Below are positions 8,444 through 17,700 of a stretch of 59,773 bases of DNA, piece after piece. Position 1 is the stretch's first letter. The number at the start of each line of letters is the position of its first letter. The stretch spans positions 1 through 59,773 of the forward strand of contig CADCGC010000002.1 in assembly GCA_902800905.1 (NCBI GenBank). Reading direction: 5' to 3'. Both the position numbers and the translations under genes were made by a program. Origin of the DNA: an uncultured Erysipelotrichaceae bacterium. GTDB taxonomy: Bacteria; Bacillota_I; Bacilli_A; RFN20; CAG-826. Below the pieces are notes generated by a model that was not told the DNA's origin, made no database searches, and saw only the letters and a list, made by a program, of their open reading frames with translations.

Positions 8444-9841
8444 TTACTCTTCGATTGGATCAAATATTAAATCTTCATATTTTGCAAATTCGCGAAGAAC
8501 TTCAACATAATTTCCTGGAATCTCAGTCATATGGTGAATATAAGGACCCTCGACCAGTTTTCTTTCTACTTTTGGTAAATTATTAAATTTAGCCCACATA
8601 TATGTTCCAAAAGTTTTTGGTCCTTCACAGGTGTTGAAGTTCCCTGCCAATAGATAATATTTACCATTCTCACATTGGAATCTAGAAATGGTGTAATTAC
8701 CATCTTTAAGTTTGAATGATGGTTTTGTGTTATATAAGAACGGTTTCACTTTAGGATCTTTGTATTTTAATGGGAATGGTCCACAGTGCCATAAAAGCTC
8801 GCTATTATCGTTGTTTGGGTTGCGGCAGGTAAATTCACCTTGGATTGGTTTTTCCTTGCCTCTAGTGGCCGATAACATAAGAACATTAGTGATTGTCATA
8901 TGGATGTCCCATTCGCAAGTGACATAGACATCCCTGTCAGCAAGTAGACACATTGCTAAACAAGGATTTGCTCCCCACGCAAGATTGATGCCAGTCCAAC
9001 ATTCGCTTGAAATGATATTACAGTTGTTCTTTTTGGCAAGATTCTCGTAGTAATACACGATAGCGAGCATTTTCTTTAGATAAATATCATCAAGATTGCC
9101 GACATCAAATTGTTTCTTTAATTCGACCAAATCTAAATCTAGTTGTTTTTGGTTTTTGTCCCAAATAACATTTAAATCGTTAACTGCTTCTGCAAGATTG
9201 AATATAACTATATCAATGCCAAACTTTTCACATAGTTCAAGTTCGTTATACATAATGCTTTTAAATGGTTTAATTCTAGTTCCCACTTGAAGGATTCTCA
9301 TGTTTTTGAAATTTTTCACCATACAAGCGACGGAGAAGAAATCCTCCAAACCTTTTTTGAAAGTAGGAGATTCGATATCACAGTTTTCAATATATGAGAA
9401 TTTAACATTATTTCTCTTTAATTGTTTGCTCATTGCGAATAAGCCACACTGTGTGTCTGTATATCTAATATCGTTTGTGAAATTAGTGTCTCTAGGTCCC
9501 CATAACAAGGTTGGAAGATGTAATTCTCTAGCGACTAGACCTGCACAGTTTTCCATTCCAAAGTTACAATTAACAATAAATAGAGCGTTGATTTTTTGCT
9601 CCTTGAAGTAGTCAACTACCTTTTGGCAGTCTTCTTCAAGGCAAAGAAGGCCTTCTTCGTTTAGAAAGTCAATATCAACAAATTCGGTTAATTCATCTGT
9701 AAAATGTTCTTTTATATAAGAAATGCATTTCTTTTTATTTTCAACAGCGTAATCACTTTGAAAAATACCATATCTTTTTGGTGGTTCTTTAATCCATCTT
9801 CTAATTGGACATAACCCGATTTTTAATTTGTAATCTAACAT
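8444..9841 (-). CDS. L-fucose/L-arabinose isomerase-family sugar isomerase
   Basis: This cytosolic enzyme of 465 residues belongs by overall pattern to the fucose/arabinose isomerase fold, whose members interconvert aldoses and ketoses with Mn2+. The C-terminal half contains SSECW, VTCEWDIH and ELLWHCG. Their Glu, Glu/Asp and His are plausible metal ligands, as in FucI. The N-terminal half has the Rossmann-like NALFIVNCNFG and WGPRD. A strong AAGGAAGG site precedes the ATG. It lies three bases after the PfkB kinase gene. In context it probably opens the pathway, making a ketose for the kinases and aldolase upstream. The exact aldose is not predictable, and it is shorter than canonical FucI. 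Confidence 0.75.
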   Translation of the reverse strand: MLDYKLKIGLCPIRRWIKEPPKRYGIFQSDYAVENKKKCISYIKEHFTDELTEFVDIDFLNEEGLLCLEEDCQKVVDYFKEQKINALFIVNCNFGMENCAGLVARELHLPTLLWGPRDTNFTNDIRYTDTQCGLFAMSKQLKRNNVKFSYIENCDIESPTFKKGLEDFFSVACMVKNFKNMRILQVGTRIKPFKSIMYNELELCEKFGIDIVIFNLAEAVNDLNVIWDKNQKQLDLDLVELKKQFDVGNLDDIYLKKMLAIVYYYENLAKKNNCNIISSECWTGINLAWGANPCLAMCLLADRDVYVTCEWDIHMTITNVLMLSATRGKEKPIQGEFTCRNPNNDNSELLWHCGPFPLKYKDPKVKPFLYNTKPSFKLKDGNYTISRFQCENGKYYLLAGNFNTCEGPKTFGTYMWAKFNNLPKVERKLVEGPYIHHMTEIPGNYVEVLREFAKYEDLIFDPIEE

Positions 9842-9844
9842 AAC

Positions 9845-10741
9845 TTAATTCCTTCCTTTCAAGAAATTGATTACTTCTTTTTTATTTGGAAGCGCTTGTC
9901 TAACGCCTGCTTTCATACATTTTATTGCGCTTGTTGCACTTGCAAATTCACAGCACTCTTTAATTCCTTTTCCTTCTAAATACGCGACCAAGAAAGCACC
10001 ATGGAATGTATCTCCTGCTCCATTGCTATCAACACAGTTTACTTTAAAGGCGTTATAGTGGTGGACAATTCCTTTTTCTAAATATGTTCCACCCTTACTT
10101 CCTTCTGTAACTACAAGTACTTCTGGATGATATATTTCATCAATTTTTTTGATAGCAAGATTTATATCTTCTTCTTTTGTTAACTTTATTGCGAAGTCTT
10201 CACTGGCAACAAAAATGTCGACATATGGGAGCAATCTCTCAATGCCTGGATAAAGGCTTCCTGCATCAAGAGAGACTTTGACTCTATTTTGCTTAGCAAC
10301 TTTTGCTGCCTCAATAGCTATATTTAAGTAATTACCATCAAGATGTAAAACATCATAGTTTTTGATGATATTTAAATCTAACAAACTTGGATCATCAGGT
10401 ACGCTTCCTCTATCAAATACGCAGGTTCTTGTACCTTTTTCGGCATTTAAAAGAATAAACGAAGTGAACGCAGAGGTATTGTCTACTAATTTGATATTAG
10501 AAACATCAACACCATATTGTTTGAATTCATCAACGAGATATTGACCACTTTGATTATTGCTAAGTAGTCCTAAATATGAAGCATCAATTCCTAATTTAGA
10601 AATGCACACTAAAGCATTACCAACTGGTCCCCCTCCGCTAACGAAAACTCTTTCTGCTTTTTTCTTAGAGTCCTCCACTGGATAAGAATCTAGTTCGATA
10701 ATCGTGTCTAATACTGATGCTCCAACTCCAATTATTCTCAT
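9845..10741 (-). CDS. PfkB-family (ribokinase-like) sugar kinase
   Basis: This 298-residue cytosolic kinase has an N-terminal substrate region with SGGGPVGNA and the PfkB signature VDSNGAGDTFHGAF near the C-terminus, where the Asp of GAGD is the catalytic base. The gene overlaps the aldolase gene by four bases (ATGA), implying translational coupling. A PfkB enzyme next to an FbaA/GatY-type aldolase suggests that it makes the bisphosphate, or the deoxy-keto-gluconate phosphate in an IolC-like role, that the aldolase splits. It could also be a ketohexokinase-type enzyme. Substrate assignment is not possible from sequence alone. Confidence 0.85.
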   Translation of the reverse strand: MRIIGVGASVLDTIIELDSYPVEDSKKKAERVFVSGGGPVGNALVCISKLGIDASYLGLLSNNQSGQYLVDEFKQYGVDVSNIKLVDNTSAFTSFILLNAEKGTRTCVFDRGSVPDDPSLLDLNIIKNYDVLHLDGNYLNIAIEAAKVAKQNRVKVSLDAGSLYPGIERLLPYVDIFVASEDFAIKLTKEEDINLAIKKIDEIYHPEVLVVTEGSKGGTYLEKGIVHHYNAFKVNCVDSNGAGDTFHGAFLVAYLEGKGIKECCEFASATSAIKCMKAGVRQALPNKKEVINFLKGRN

Positions 10742-11565
10742 ATTCTGTTTCTACTGCCTAAAACATCAATTTTTGAGAGAGCAAATTTTTTAACTTCTTC
10801 TATTGGCTCTTTCATTATTAAATCTATTGCAATTTTATTTTTATCCTGTTTTTGAACAGTTTCAATAAATGTATAACATAAATCAGTTGAAAAGTTCATT
10901 TTTCTGATTCCTGCTTTTACTGCCATACGAATTTGATCATCAGGTACACCGCTTCCTCCGTGTAGTACTAAAGCAACGCCTGTAGCCTCTTTAATTTCCT
11001 TAATTCTTTCTATGGCCAATACTGGTGCTTGTTTATATCTTCCGTGTGCAGTTCCAACTTGTACCGCTAGCGCTTTAACACCTGTTTCTTTGACATATTT
11101 AACTGCATCTTCTACTTCTGTATATTGATTACTTACTCCCTCTGCAGCTTTTCCAATATGTCCTAATTCACCTTCAACTTGAACACCAAGCAAGTTGCAC
11201 ATTTCAACAACTTTCTTTGTTCCTTTAATGTTTTCTTCTAATGACAAAGTGGAATAGTCAATCATGATTCCAGTTGCACCATTACGTAAGGCAATCATAA
11301 CTGCGTCTTCGCCACTTCCGTGATCTAAATGTAAACAAACTGGAACCGTTGCTCTTTTAGCGGCTTCTAACACTACTGGGCATACCAAATCAGAAAAACC
11401 ACTTGTACATAATCTTGAATATAATTGCATGATTACTGGAGAACGAGCTTCTTCTGCAGCTTGTATAACACCCATAACAGTTTCGACATTATAAACATTG
11501 AATGCTGGTACTGCATAACCATCTTTTTCTGCTAAAGCAAGAATTCTTTCTAAACTATATAACAT
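10738..11565 (-). CDS. Class II fructose-bisphosphate aldolase family (FbaA/GatY/IolJ-like)
   Basis: This zinc-dependent aldolase of 275 residues retains the active site: D81 and H82 in HLDHGSG, an EGELGHIG stretch around 131-138, H174 in GTAHG and H202 in LHGGSG. Phosphate-binding NFSTD follows. Family members cleave fructose- or tagatose-bisphosphate, or 2-deoxy-5-keto-gluconate-6-phosphate (IolJ), giving dihydroxyacetone phosphate. An IolB-like protein and a PfkB kinase in the same operon favour an IolJ-like or ketose-bisphosphate role. The start is set by AGGAGG nine bases upstream. The 3' end overlaps the kinase gene by four bases. Confidence 0.9.
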   Translation of the reverse strand: MLYSLERILALAEKDGYAVPAFNVYNVETVMGVIQAAEEARSPVIMQLYSRLCTSGFSDLVCPVVLEAAKRATVPVCLHLDHGSGEDAVMIALRNGATGIMIDYSTLSLEENIKGTKKVVEMCNLLGVQVEGELGHIGKAAEGVSNQYTEVEDAVKYVKETGVKALAVQVGTAHGRYKQAPVLAIERIKEIKEATGVALVLHGGSGVPDDQIRMAVKAGIRKMNFSTDLCYTFIETVQKQDKNKIAIDLIMKEPIEEVKKFALSKIDVLGSRNRI

Positions 11566-11574
11566 ATTAGCCTC

Positions 11575-12936
11575 CTATAAATCTTTTATATCAATAACGA
11601 TTCCGTAATCAGCGTAATCGAATACTTTTTCTTTTCTTAATTTATTAATAGCAATAACTGCTTTCGATTTATTAATACCAACTATTGTTTGAACAGATCC
11701 GCTTAATCCGATTAGTACACACACTTTTGGAGTAATCGAGATGCCAGATAATCCAACTTGATATAGATAATCGATAATTCCATTATCCGCTAACGGGCGG
11801 GTGCAATAGATTTTTGCATCATATTTTTTTGCCATTTCTCGTATTTTTGGTAAATACTGAACGGCACCTTTTCCAACAACAAAAGCAATATCTTCCTCTT
11901 CTTTTGTTTTGTTGATTGTGGCCATAGAAATAGGAGTTGTACATTCGATATCCGCCATAATATCTCCACCTAACGCTGGTCTTGTTATTATGACTTTGCC
12001 ATTTTCCATTCTAACATTGGTGCATTCTGCACATAGTCCAATTCCCATTCTAATGGCGACTTGACAAGCAAGTTCTTTTATCTCTTCTTTTTCTTCCCAA
12101 AGAATGATTTTTGGGTGTTTTTCTTTAATCTTTAAACATATCTCTTCAATTGTTTTGTTATTGATTTCTAATTCAACAACTCTCTTTGCAAAGGCAAGAG
12201 AGACATTTCTAATGTCGCCAACATAATAAATCTCTTCAACGCTTTTCTCTTCGGTTACTTCTTCAATTGTTTTTTCTAGTCCTGTTTTAATTAAATTATC
12301 GAGCTCTTCTTTTTTAAAGAAATCGCAGAATCTCCTTCCGCTTTCATTAATATATGTCTTTCTAACAATCGTTTTTGAACCGCGCTGACCAATTAATTCT
12401 TTATCAACATTTAATTCTTTGTTGGTCAATATAGTTATTTCTTTTTGGGTCGAGAATATTGAAGGAGAACGTAAAAGTTTCGACTTTTCAAATGTTAATA
12501 ATTGTTTTGTTTTTAAAGAGTATTTATTGCCCCCTCTTGTTATAACATTACCTTCATTAATATCGATTACTCTTCCGATAAATTCATATCTTATTAAATC
12601 TGCAAGCATAATAGGGGTTTGAGCTGTACTTCCATCAATGCTTTTTCTCCCCGCAAATACCAAATCAGGATTATAATACTCAACCACTTTGGCAAGTATT
12701 TTTGCGGTTGCAATAGTGTCACTTCCTGCGAATGTGTTATCACAAACCAAAACCGCATCCGCTCCAAGTCTTGTAATATTTTCCAATGCTGGTTTGGCGC
12801 TTAATGGTGCCATAGCAAGAGCAGTGACTTTTGCGTTTGGAATTCTAAGTGCGAATTCTAATGCGCATTCATCAAAAGGGTTTAAATCGCCCTTGTAGAT
12901 TTTTAACAAAACTAAAATGTTAATCCTGCTTTTCAT
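11575..12936 (-). CDS. Fused electron-transfer flavoprotein, EtfB-EtfA
   Basis: One 453-residue chain carries both ETF subunits. Residues about 1-200 match the beta subunit (NPFDECALEFALRI, AGRKSIDGSTAQTP). Residues about 225-453 match the alpha subunit (GLCAECTNV, GKGAVQYL, CTRPLADNGI) and end in the FAD-binding GLSGSVQTIVGI and a YGIVIDI tail. Separate EtfB and EtfA usually total near 580 residues, so the fusion is compact. ETFs carry electrons between flavin dehydrogenases and other acceptors. The GlcD-like flavoprotein and Fe-S protein of this operon are the obvious partners, as in lactate dehydrogenase/Etf complexes. Electron bifurcation is possible but not shown. The start overlaps the FGGY kinase gene by 17 bases. 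Confidence 0.9.
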   Translation of the reverse strand: MKSRINILVLLKIYKGDLNPFDECALEFALRIPNAKVTALAMAPLSAKPALENITRLGADAVLVCDNTFAGSDTIATAKILAKVVEYYNPDLVFAGRKSIDGSTAQTPIMLADLIRYEFIGRVIDINEGNVITRGGNKYSLKTKQLLTFEKSKLLRSPSIFSTQKEITILTNKELNVDKELIGQRGSKTIVRKTYINESGRRFCDFFKKEELDNLIKTGLEKTIEEVTEEKSVEEIYYVGDIRNVSLAFAKRVVELEINNKTIEEICLKIKEKHPKIILWEEKEEIKELACQVAIRMGIGLCAECTNVRMENGKVIITRPALGGDIMADIECTTPISMATINKTKEEEDIAFVVGKGAVQYLPKIREMAKKYDAKIYCTRPLADNGIIDYLYQVGLSGISITPKVCVLIGLSGSVQTIVGINKSKAVIAINKLRKEKVFDYADYGIVIDIKDL

Positions 12937-14386
12937 AGAATCTAATAGTGAAATCAGTTATCTCTTGATACTTTTTGTGCAATTGAATGTATTTTTCGTG
13001 GTTTTCTTTGTTTGGTTTAGTTACTTCAATGACTTTTAATGTTCTTTCACTTGCTTCTTCAAAAGATTTGAAGACACCACAAGCAACAGCGGCTGTTAAG
13101 CTTCCGCCATAAGAAGAGTCGTTATTTTCACAAGACATCAATTCAACGTTTAAGATATCGCTTACTATTTGTTTCCAAATTTTGCCTTTTGCGCCTCCTC
13201 CTAAGATGTAGGCTTTGTTTCCAACCGATAATCCTTTGACTTTTAAATAGTTAAAACAATCTAATAGTGAATAACCAACGCCTTCATAAAGTGCTCTTAA
13301 AAAATGTCCTTTTGTGTGAGTGCTCGAAATACCGAAGTAACTCGCTCTTACATTAGGGTTTGCTAAAGGAGTAAGTTCACCAATTAGATACGGATGAAAG
13401 AACAAACCATCAGAACCAAGAGGAGTTGCTTCTACTAATTTATCAAAATCTTTATATGATCCACCAAACGTGTCTCTAAACCATCTCAAAGATGCAGCAC
13501 ATGATTTTGTTCCGCTTCCTGGATAATATAATCCATCAATTAAATGTGAATAGTTGATAATGTGTTTATCTGGGAAGGCCATTTTAGAAACAAGACAAAT
13601 TCTTCCTGCAGTTGCAAGTTTGATTGTCATATCTCCCTCTTTAACGCCTCCAGCAGCAAACACTTCCATAGCGGTATCTGTACTTCCACAAATAACTTTG
13701 GTAGTGGTTGATAAACCGCTTTCTTTACTGGCTTTTTCACTAACATTGCCCACAAAATCTGTTGGTCGAACAATTTTTGGCATCTTAGAAATATCTAAGC
13801 CCGCTAAATTTAATAATTTTGTATCCCATTCATTTTTATCAAAATCAAAAAGCATACTTCCTTCGGCTTCGATATAGTCTGTTACATAGCCTTCACAGAA
13901 CATGTGTCTAACATAATCTTTAGCAAAAAGAACATGTTTTGTTTTATTAAACAATTCTTTTTTGTTGTTAAACAAATACATTAATTCTGGGAGCGTCCAG
14001 ATAGTGTCTGGAAGATGTTTACATTTTTCAAAAATATATTCTTTGTAGTTTTTAATTAAAAACTCTTTTTCTTTTGTCGATCTAGTATCGGTCCAATAAA
14101 TTGAATCATCTACAACTTCATCATTTTCGTCTAATAAGACAGCGGTGTGAGTTGCTGCAGAAAAACAAATACACGCGATTTCTTTCGCGTTTATTCCGTT
14201 TTTTAGAATTGATTTAATATTTTCTATTGCTGAAAAATACCAGTCTTTTGGCTTTTGTGTTGCCATTCCATCGCTTCCATATGTAGTAACATATTCGTTT
14301 GAAGCGGTAGCAATGACTACACCTTTTTCATCAATGAGTGTGGCTTTTGATGAGCCACCACCAAAATCAATCCCAAGATAGTACAT
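12920..14386 (-). CDS. FGGY-family carbohydrate kinase (xylulokinase-like)
   Basis: This 488-residue kinase has the two-lobed actin-like ATPase fold of FGGY enzymes. The N-terminal phosphate loop is IDFGGGSSKATLID. A mid-protein catalytic region includes YWTDTRS, and GSTDTAMEVFAAG opens the second domain. The adenosine motif is LGGGAKGKIW near residue 400. The ligand could be xylulose, ribulose, fuculose, gluconate or a related ketose. The gene begins one base after the IolB-like gene and overlaps the Etf gene. With the isomerase and aldolase it forms an isomerase-kinase-aldolase set. Having two kinases (FGGY and PfkB) in the operon suggests either two phosphorylation steps or two branches. 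Confidence 0.88.
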   Translation of the reverse strand: MYYLGIDFGGGSSKATLIDEKGVVIATASNEYVTTYGSDGMATQKPKDWYFSAIENIKSILKNGINAKEIACICFSAATHTAVLLDENDEVVDDSIYWTDTRSTKEKEFLIKNYKEYIFEKCKHLPDTIWTLPELMYLFNNKKELFNKTKHVLFAKDYVRHMFCEGYVTDYIEAEGSMLFDFDKNEWDTKLLNLAGLDISKMPKIVRPTDFVGNVSEKASKESGLSTTTKVICGSTDTAMEVFAAGGVKEGDMTIKLATAGRICLVSKMAFPDKHIINYSHLIDGLYYPGSGTKSCAASLRWFRDTFGGSYKDFDKLVEATPLGSDGLFFHPYLIGELTPLANPNVRASYFGISSTHTKGHFLRALYEGVGYSLLDCFNYLKVKGLSVGNKAYILGGGAKGKIWKQIVSDILNVELMSCENNDSSYGGSLTAAVACGVFKSFEEASERTLKVIEVTKPNKENHEKYIQLHKKYQEITDFTIRFYEKQD

Positions 14387-14387
14387 A

Positions 14388-15179
14388 CTATTTTACAATC
14401 CACTTATGGCATTCTTCACTTGTGGAGAGCAAACCTCTTCTTGGACCCGCCATAATCCAAAGCGTATAATTCTTATAACTTGGTGCAACCGCCATTGGAT
14501 GATATCCACATGGAATTTCAACAGCGTCACCATGTTCAATTTTGTATGCTTCATTGATTTGTTTGTCGGCTGTATATACCATTTGAATTCCAAATCCTTG
14601 TGGCTTATCAAATTCGTAATAATAGATTTCATCTAATGCACCTTCAACACCATTTTCTATATCGTGTTTGTGTGGTGGGAACGATGCCCAAAATCCATCG
14701 TTTACCCAATATTCCCCAATATAAAGATAGTTGGCCTGCATTGTTTCTGGAAATGTAAAGGCTACATCTCTAACAAAAGTATTCTTTCCAAATCTAGCCA
14801 TCTTAACTTCATTATGGCGAATTAATTGTGGTGGATAATATTTTGGTGCTGGAGCTTTGCAAACAGCAACTCTAACATCACCCTCAATAGCAGTTACTAC
14901 AAATGGAGTGTTTTTTCCAACATAAACAGATTCCGCTCCAACAACTTCCATGGTTGATTTTCTATATCCAACCTTTTCGTATTTGAAATCTTTTCCGCTT
15001 ACATTGCACTTGCCATCTAAAACAACAAGGACAAATTCTTTTTCAACTTCATCGATTTCAAAAGAATCCCCATCTTTGAGTTTTAGCATATCCATTTCGG
15101 CAAATGTTAATGGTGAATTACGATTTGTAATAAAACGTTTATATCCGTACTCTTCGTGATAGGATTTTTTTAAATTCAT
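14388..15179 (-). CDS. IolB-like 5-deoxy-glucuronate isomerase family protein
   Basis: A bicupin protein. The C-terminal half has the IolB hallmarks FPPHKHD, EIYYYEFDKPQGFG, HGDAVEIPCGYHP and MAGP. The His and Glu of these are metal ligands. IolB converts 5-deoxy-glucuronate to 2-deoxy-5-keto-gluconate in inositol catabolism. The related KduI acts on another deoxy-uronate. Other inositol genes (iolG, iolE, iolD) are absent here, so the substrate may differ. I place the start at 15179 (263 residues), because AGGTG lies five bases upstream of that ATG. A longer reading frame would start at 15203 inside the upstream gene and has no ribosome site. Confidence 0.85.
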   Translation of the reverse strand: MNLKKSYHEEYGYKRFITNRNSPLTFAEMDMLKLKDGDSFEIDEVEKEFVLVVLDGKCNVSGKDFKYEKVGYRKSTMEVVGAESVYVGKNTPFVVTAIEGDVRVAVCKAPAPKYYPPQLIRHNEVKMARFGKNTFVRDVAFTFPETMQANYLYIGEYWVNDGFWASFPPHKHDIENGVEGALDEIYYYEFDKPQGFGIQMVYTADKQINEAYKIEHGDAVEIPCGYHPMAVAPSYKNYTLWIMAGPRRGLLSTSEECHKWIVK

Positions 15180-15189
15180 AAGAACACCT

Positions 15190-16239
15190 CTACATGTTTT
15201 CAATTAACATTTCTTCAATAGTAATAACTCTATACCCTTCTGGAGCGGTTTTCTTTAACATCACATGTTCATCAGGGTTCGTTGTGACGATAGTTTTGCA
15301 CCCCATATTAATAGCGTTATTCCATCTATTTCTTGCGACATCCATCATTTTATCATGCATATATTCATTCATGATAAGATTTCCTGCCATGTTTGCTTCT
15401 TTATGGATTAAAAGCATTTCTTTGTTAACGCCTACAAGCTCAATTAATTTGCGGCCACTTTCTAAATCATCTAGTTCTCTAGTTGCAGCGTAGTTGTCTT
15501 GCAAAGTGTATTCTTTGTTACCCTTTTTGACAGGAAGTTTAAGTTCTAATAGTTTTTCGTTAAAGCTCACTAATTTTGCTTTAATTTCAATTCCCCATTC
15601 TTTGAATTGGTGGAGCATAAAAGATAGTTCAACAGGATTATACACAACAACTTCTTTATATTTGTTCAATTCCTTTGCGCATTTTTCTGCTTGCTCAACG
15701 GTTTCTTTTGTTTTTCCAGTTAAGAAATACAAGATATATCCAGAGTCTTCCGCCTCTTTGTTTGTTGATACGTTTTTGAGTAAAGATAATGCTTTCTTGA
15801 CTGTTTCTTGATCGTTATAAACCGCACTTAATCCGAAATGAAAGAGAGTGTCTTTTCCTTCTGATCTTCCGTAAATATCAGCAGGTTCTCCATTAAAAAT
15901 TGTTTTTTTGTCAAAATATCTTTTTAAAAGAGCCTTGATATATGATGGTGCTTTTCCTGATAAAACGAGTTCTGTTCTGACTTCGCTGATGAAGATTTTT
16001 GGATCCCATCCAGTTTTACAATTATTGGTACAAGCACCACAAAGTGTGCATTCATAAATGTTATCAGCAGCATCTTCTAATTTTTCCGTTCCTCTTAGAA
16101 CATAAGAAATCATTAATGCTCTTGCTCTAGCGTTATTTCTTTCTTGTCCATCAGCGTTTCCTATTGGACAAACGTGACGACACATCCAACAAAATCTACA
16201 TGATTCAACTTGTTGTTTTGCTTTTTCTGAGATATTCAT
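15190..16239 (-). CDS. Fe-S oxidoreductase subunit (GlcF/HdrD-like)
   Basis: This 349-residue soluble protein has two N-terminal ferredoxin-type [4Fe-4S] sites: C14, C17, C20, C24 and C64, C67, C70, C74. The rest resembles the C-terminal half of GlcF/HdrD-type proteins, but their CCG cysteine motifs are not visible. For example, NPDEHVML stands where a Cys-rich turn is normal. It probably shuttles electrons from the adjacent GlcD-like flavoprotein to the fused ETF. The start is the ATG at 16239, eight bases after AGGAGG; an in-frame GTG lies just before it. It ends 10 bases before the IolB-like gene. Confidence 0.85.
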   Translation of the reverse strand: MNISEKAKQQVESCRFCWMCRHVCPIGNADGQERNNARARALMISYVLRGTEKLEDAADNIYECTLCGACTNNCKTGWDPKIFISEVRTELVLSGKAPSYIKALLKRYFDKKTIFNGEPADIYGRSEGKDTLFHFGLSAVYNDQETVKKALSLLKNVSTNKEAEDSGYILYFLTGKTKETVEQAEKCAKELNKYKEVVVYNPVELSFMLHQFKEWGIEIKAKLVSFNEKLLELKLPVKKGNKEYTLQDNYAATRELDDLESGRKLIELVGVNKEMLLIHKEANMAGNLIMNEYMHDKMMDVARNRWNNAINMGCKTIVTTNPDEHVMLKKTAPEGYRVITIEEMLIENM

Positions 16240-16251
16240 CACTTTTTCCTC

Positions 16252-17670
16252 CTATAGTCCAAGTTTAAATGGATTCATAATTCCGTTTGGATCGAGTTGT
16301 TTCTTTAATCCTTCAAAGACTTGCATAGCAGGACCATATTGTTCTTTCATGAGTCTTCCAAGTTTAATACCAACACCGTGGTGATCGTTTACAACACCGC
16401 CATTTGCAATTGCGGTTCTAACACCTACATTCCAAACTTGATTATGTAATCTCATTGCTTCTACTGGATCTTGTGGTGGGTTATCACAAATGAATCTGTC
16501 ATAAATCATACAGCCCCATTCATACCAGTGAGAGAAGTGTGCGATAAACTTAATGTTTGGGAAATTGGTTTCGATCGCCTTTTTCATTTCCCAATAAATC
16601 TTTTCGATCTTATCATATGGAGCGATAGTGTCCATTGTTCCAAACATTTGTGGAAGATCCATCATATGTCCTGGATAGAAGAAGGTGATTTTTTCGTCCC
16701 ACCATTTTTCTCCATATTCGCTTCCCAAATCTTCAGCGCCATATTTGTTGAAGATGTCTAAAAGAATTTTTTCTTCAACATCTACTAGTTCTTTTTTGCC
16801 TTCATAAGCAATATTCATAAATGCGCCAGGTTTAGCAACGCCGACGATTTTTTTAATAAGAGAAGCTGTTTCTGCTTCGTCATATAAACGCATAACGGAT
16901 GGTTTGAATATTTGTAATAGTTCTCTACTTGCATCAAATGCCGCAGTCATATTTTTGAATAAGAACCCTCTGAATCTTCTAACTTCAGGTTGGACATAAA
17001 TTCTAATTTGTGCCTTTGTGATGATTCCTAGAGTTCCTTCTGAACCAATGAATATTTGATTTAAATCAGGACCGGCGGCGTGTTTTGGAGCGCTTGAAGT
17101 ATAAATGATATCTCCATTAGGAAGTACGACTTCCATTTGAAGAACCATATCATCAATCTTTCCATATTTTGTTGATACAACACCGATTCCTCTATGAGCC
17201 AAGAAACCACCGACAGTTGAACATGTTAAAGATGAAGGGAAGTGCATAGTGGAGTAGCCTCTTTCGTTTGCGGCCCATTCGATGTGCTTATAAATAGCAC
17301 CTGCTCCACACTCAATGTACATGCCCTTTTCATTGAAGTCATAAATTTGATTCATTCTTTTAGTGTCGAGGAGAATTCCTCCACAAACAGGTATAGCGCC
17401 ACCTTGGGTGCCTCCTCCTCCACCCCATGTTGTGACAGGGATTTTATAGTAATTTGCAATTTTTAAGACTTTACTAACTTCTTTTGCGTCTTTTGGTGAA
17501 ACGACAAAATCTGCTTGTGGCATTTCTCTACCACGATCTGCCCACATTCTTGAAAGCCAAAAATAATCAACGCTATGAGTAACTTTATCAATTACCCTTG
17601 TTGAGCAGTTTTCTCTTCCTACTGCATCTTCAAGCTCGGTGAGCACTTGAGTAAACAAAAATTCATTCAT
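16252..17670 (-). CDS. GlcD-like FAD-linked oxidase (D-lactate dehydrogenase / alkyl-DHAP synthase family)
   Basis: This 472-residue flavoprotein is the first gene of the operon. The PCMH-type FAD domain (about 45-225) has TTWGGGGGTQGG, FPSSLTCSTVGG and IGSEGTLGIIT. The C-terminal FAD-oxidase domain ends with NDHHGVGIKLG and LDPNGIMNPFKLG, the His pair being typical of the active site. Relatives oxidise 2-hydroxy acids (lactate, glycolate, 2-hydroxyglutarate) or form alkyl-DHAP. A neighbouring Fe-S protein, ETF and LctP permease make hydroxy-acid oxidation the best guess. A GAGG site precedes the ATG. The promoter upstream carries putative RpiR operators. Confidence 0.88.
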   Translation of the reverse strand: MNEFLFTQVLTELEDAVGRENCSTRVIDKVTHSVDYFWLSRMWADRGREMPQADFVVSPKDAKEVSKVLKIANYYKIPVTTWGGGGGTQGGAIPVCGGILLDTKRMNQIYDFNEKGMYIECGAGAIYKHIEWAANERGYSTMHFPSSLTCSTVGGFLAHRGIGVVSTKYGKIDDMVLQMEVVLPNGDIIYTSSAPKHAAGPDLNQIFIGSEGTLGIITKAQIRIYVQPEVRRFRGFLFKNMTAAFDASRELLQIFKPSVMRLYDEAETASLIKKIVGVAKPGAFMNIAYEGKKELVDVEEKILLDIFNKYGAEDLGSEYGEKWWDEKITFFYPGHMMDLPQMFGTMDTIAPYDKIEKIYWEMKKAIETNFPNIKFIAHFSHWYEWGCMIYDRFICDNPPQDPVEAMRLHNQVWNVGVRTAIANGGVVNDHHGVGIKLGRLMKEQYGPAMQVFEGLKKQLDPNGIMNPFKLGL

Positions 17671-17700
17671 AAAAATACCTCGTTATAGTTTACTATAGTC

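Noticed and set aside
15180..15203. Longer start for the IolB-like protein at 15203
   Set aside because: It lies within the upstream Fe-S gene and lacks a ribosome site, whereas the ATG at 15179 has AGGTG at proper distance.
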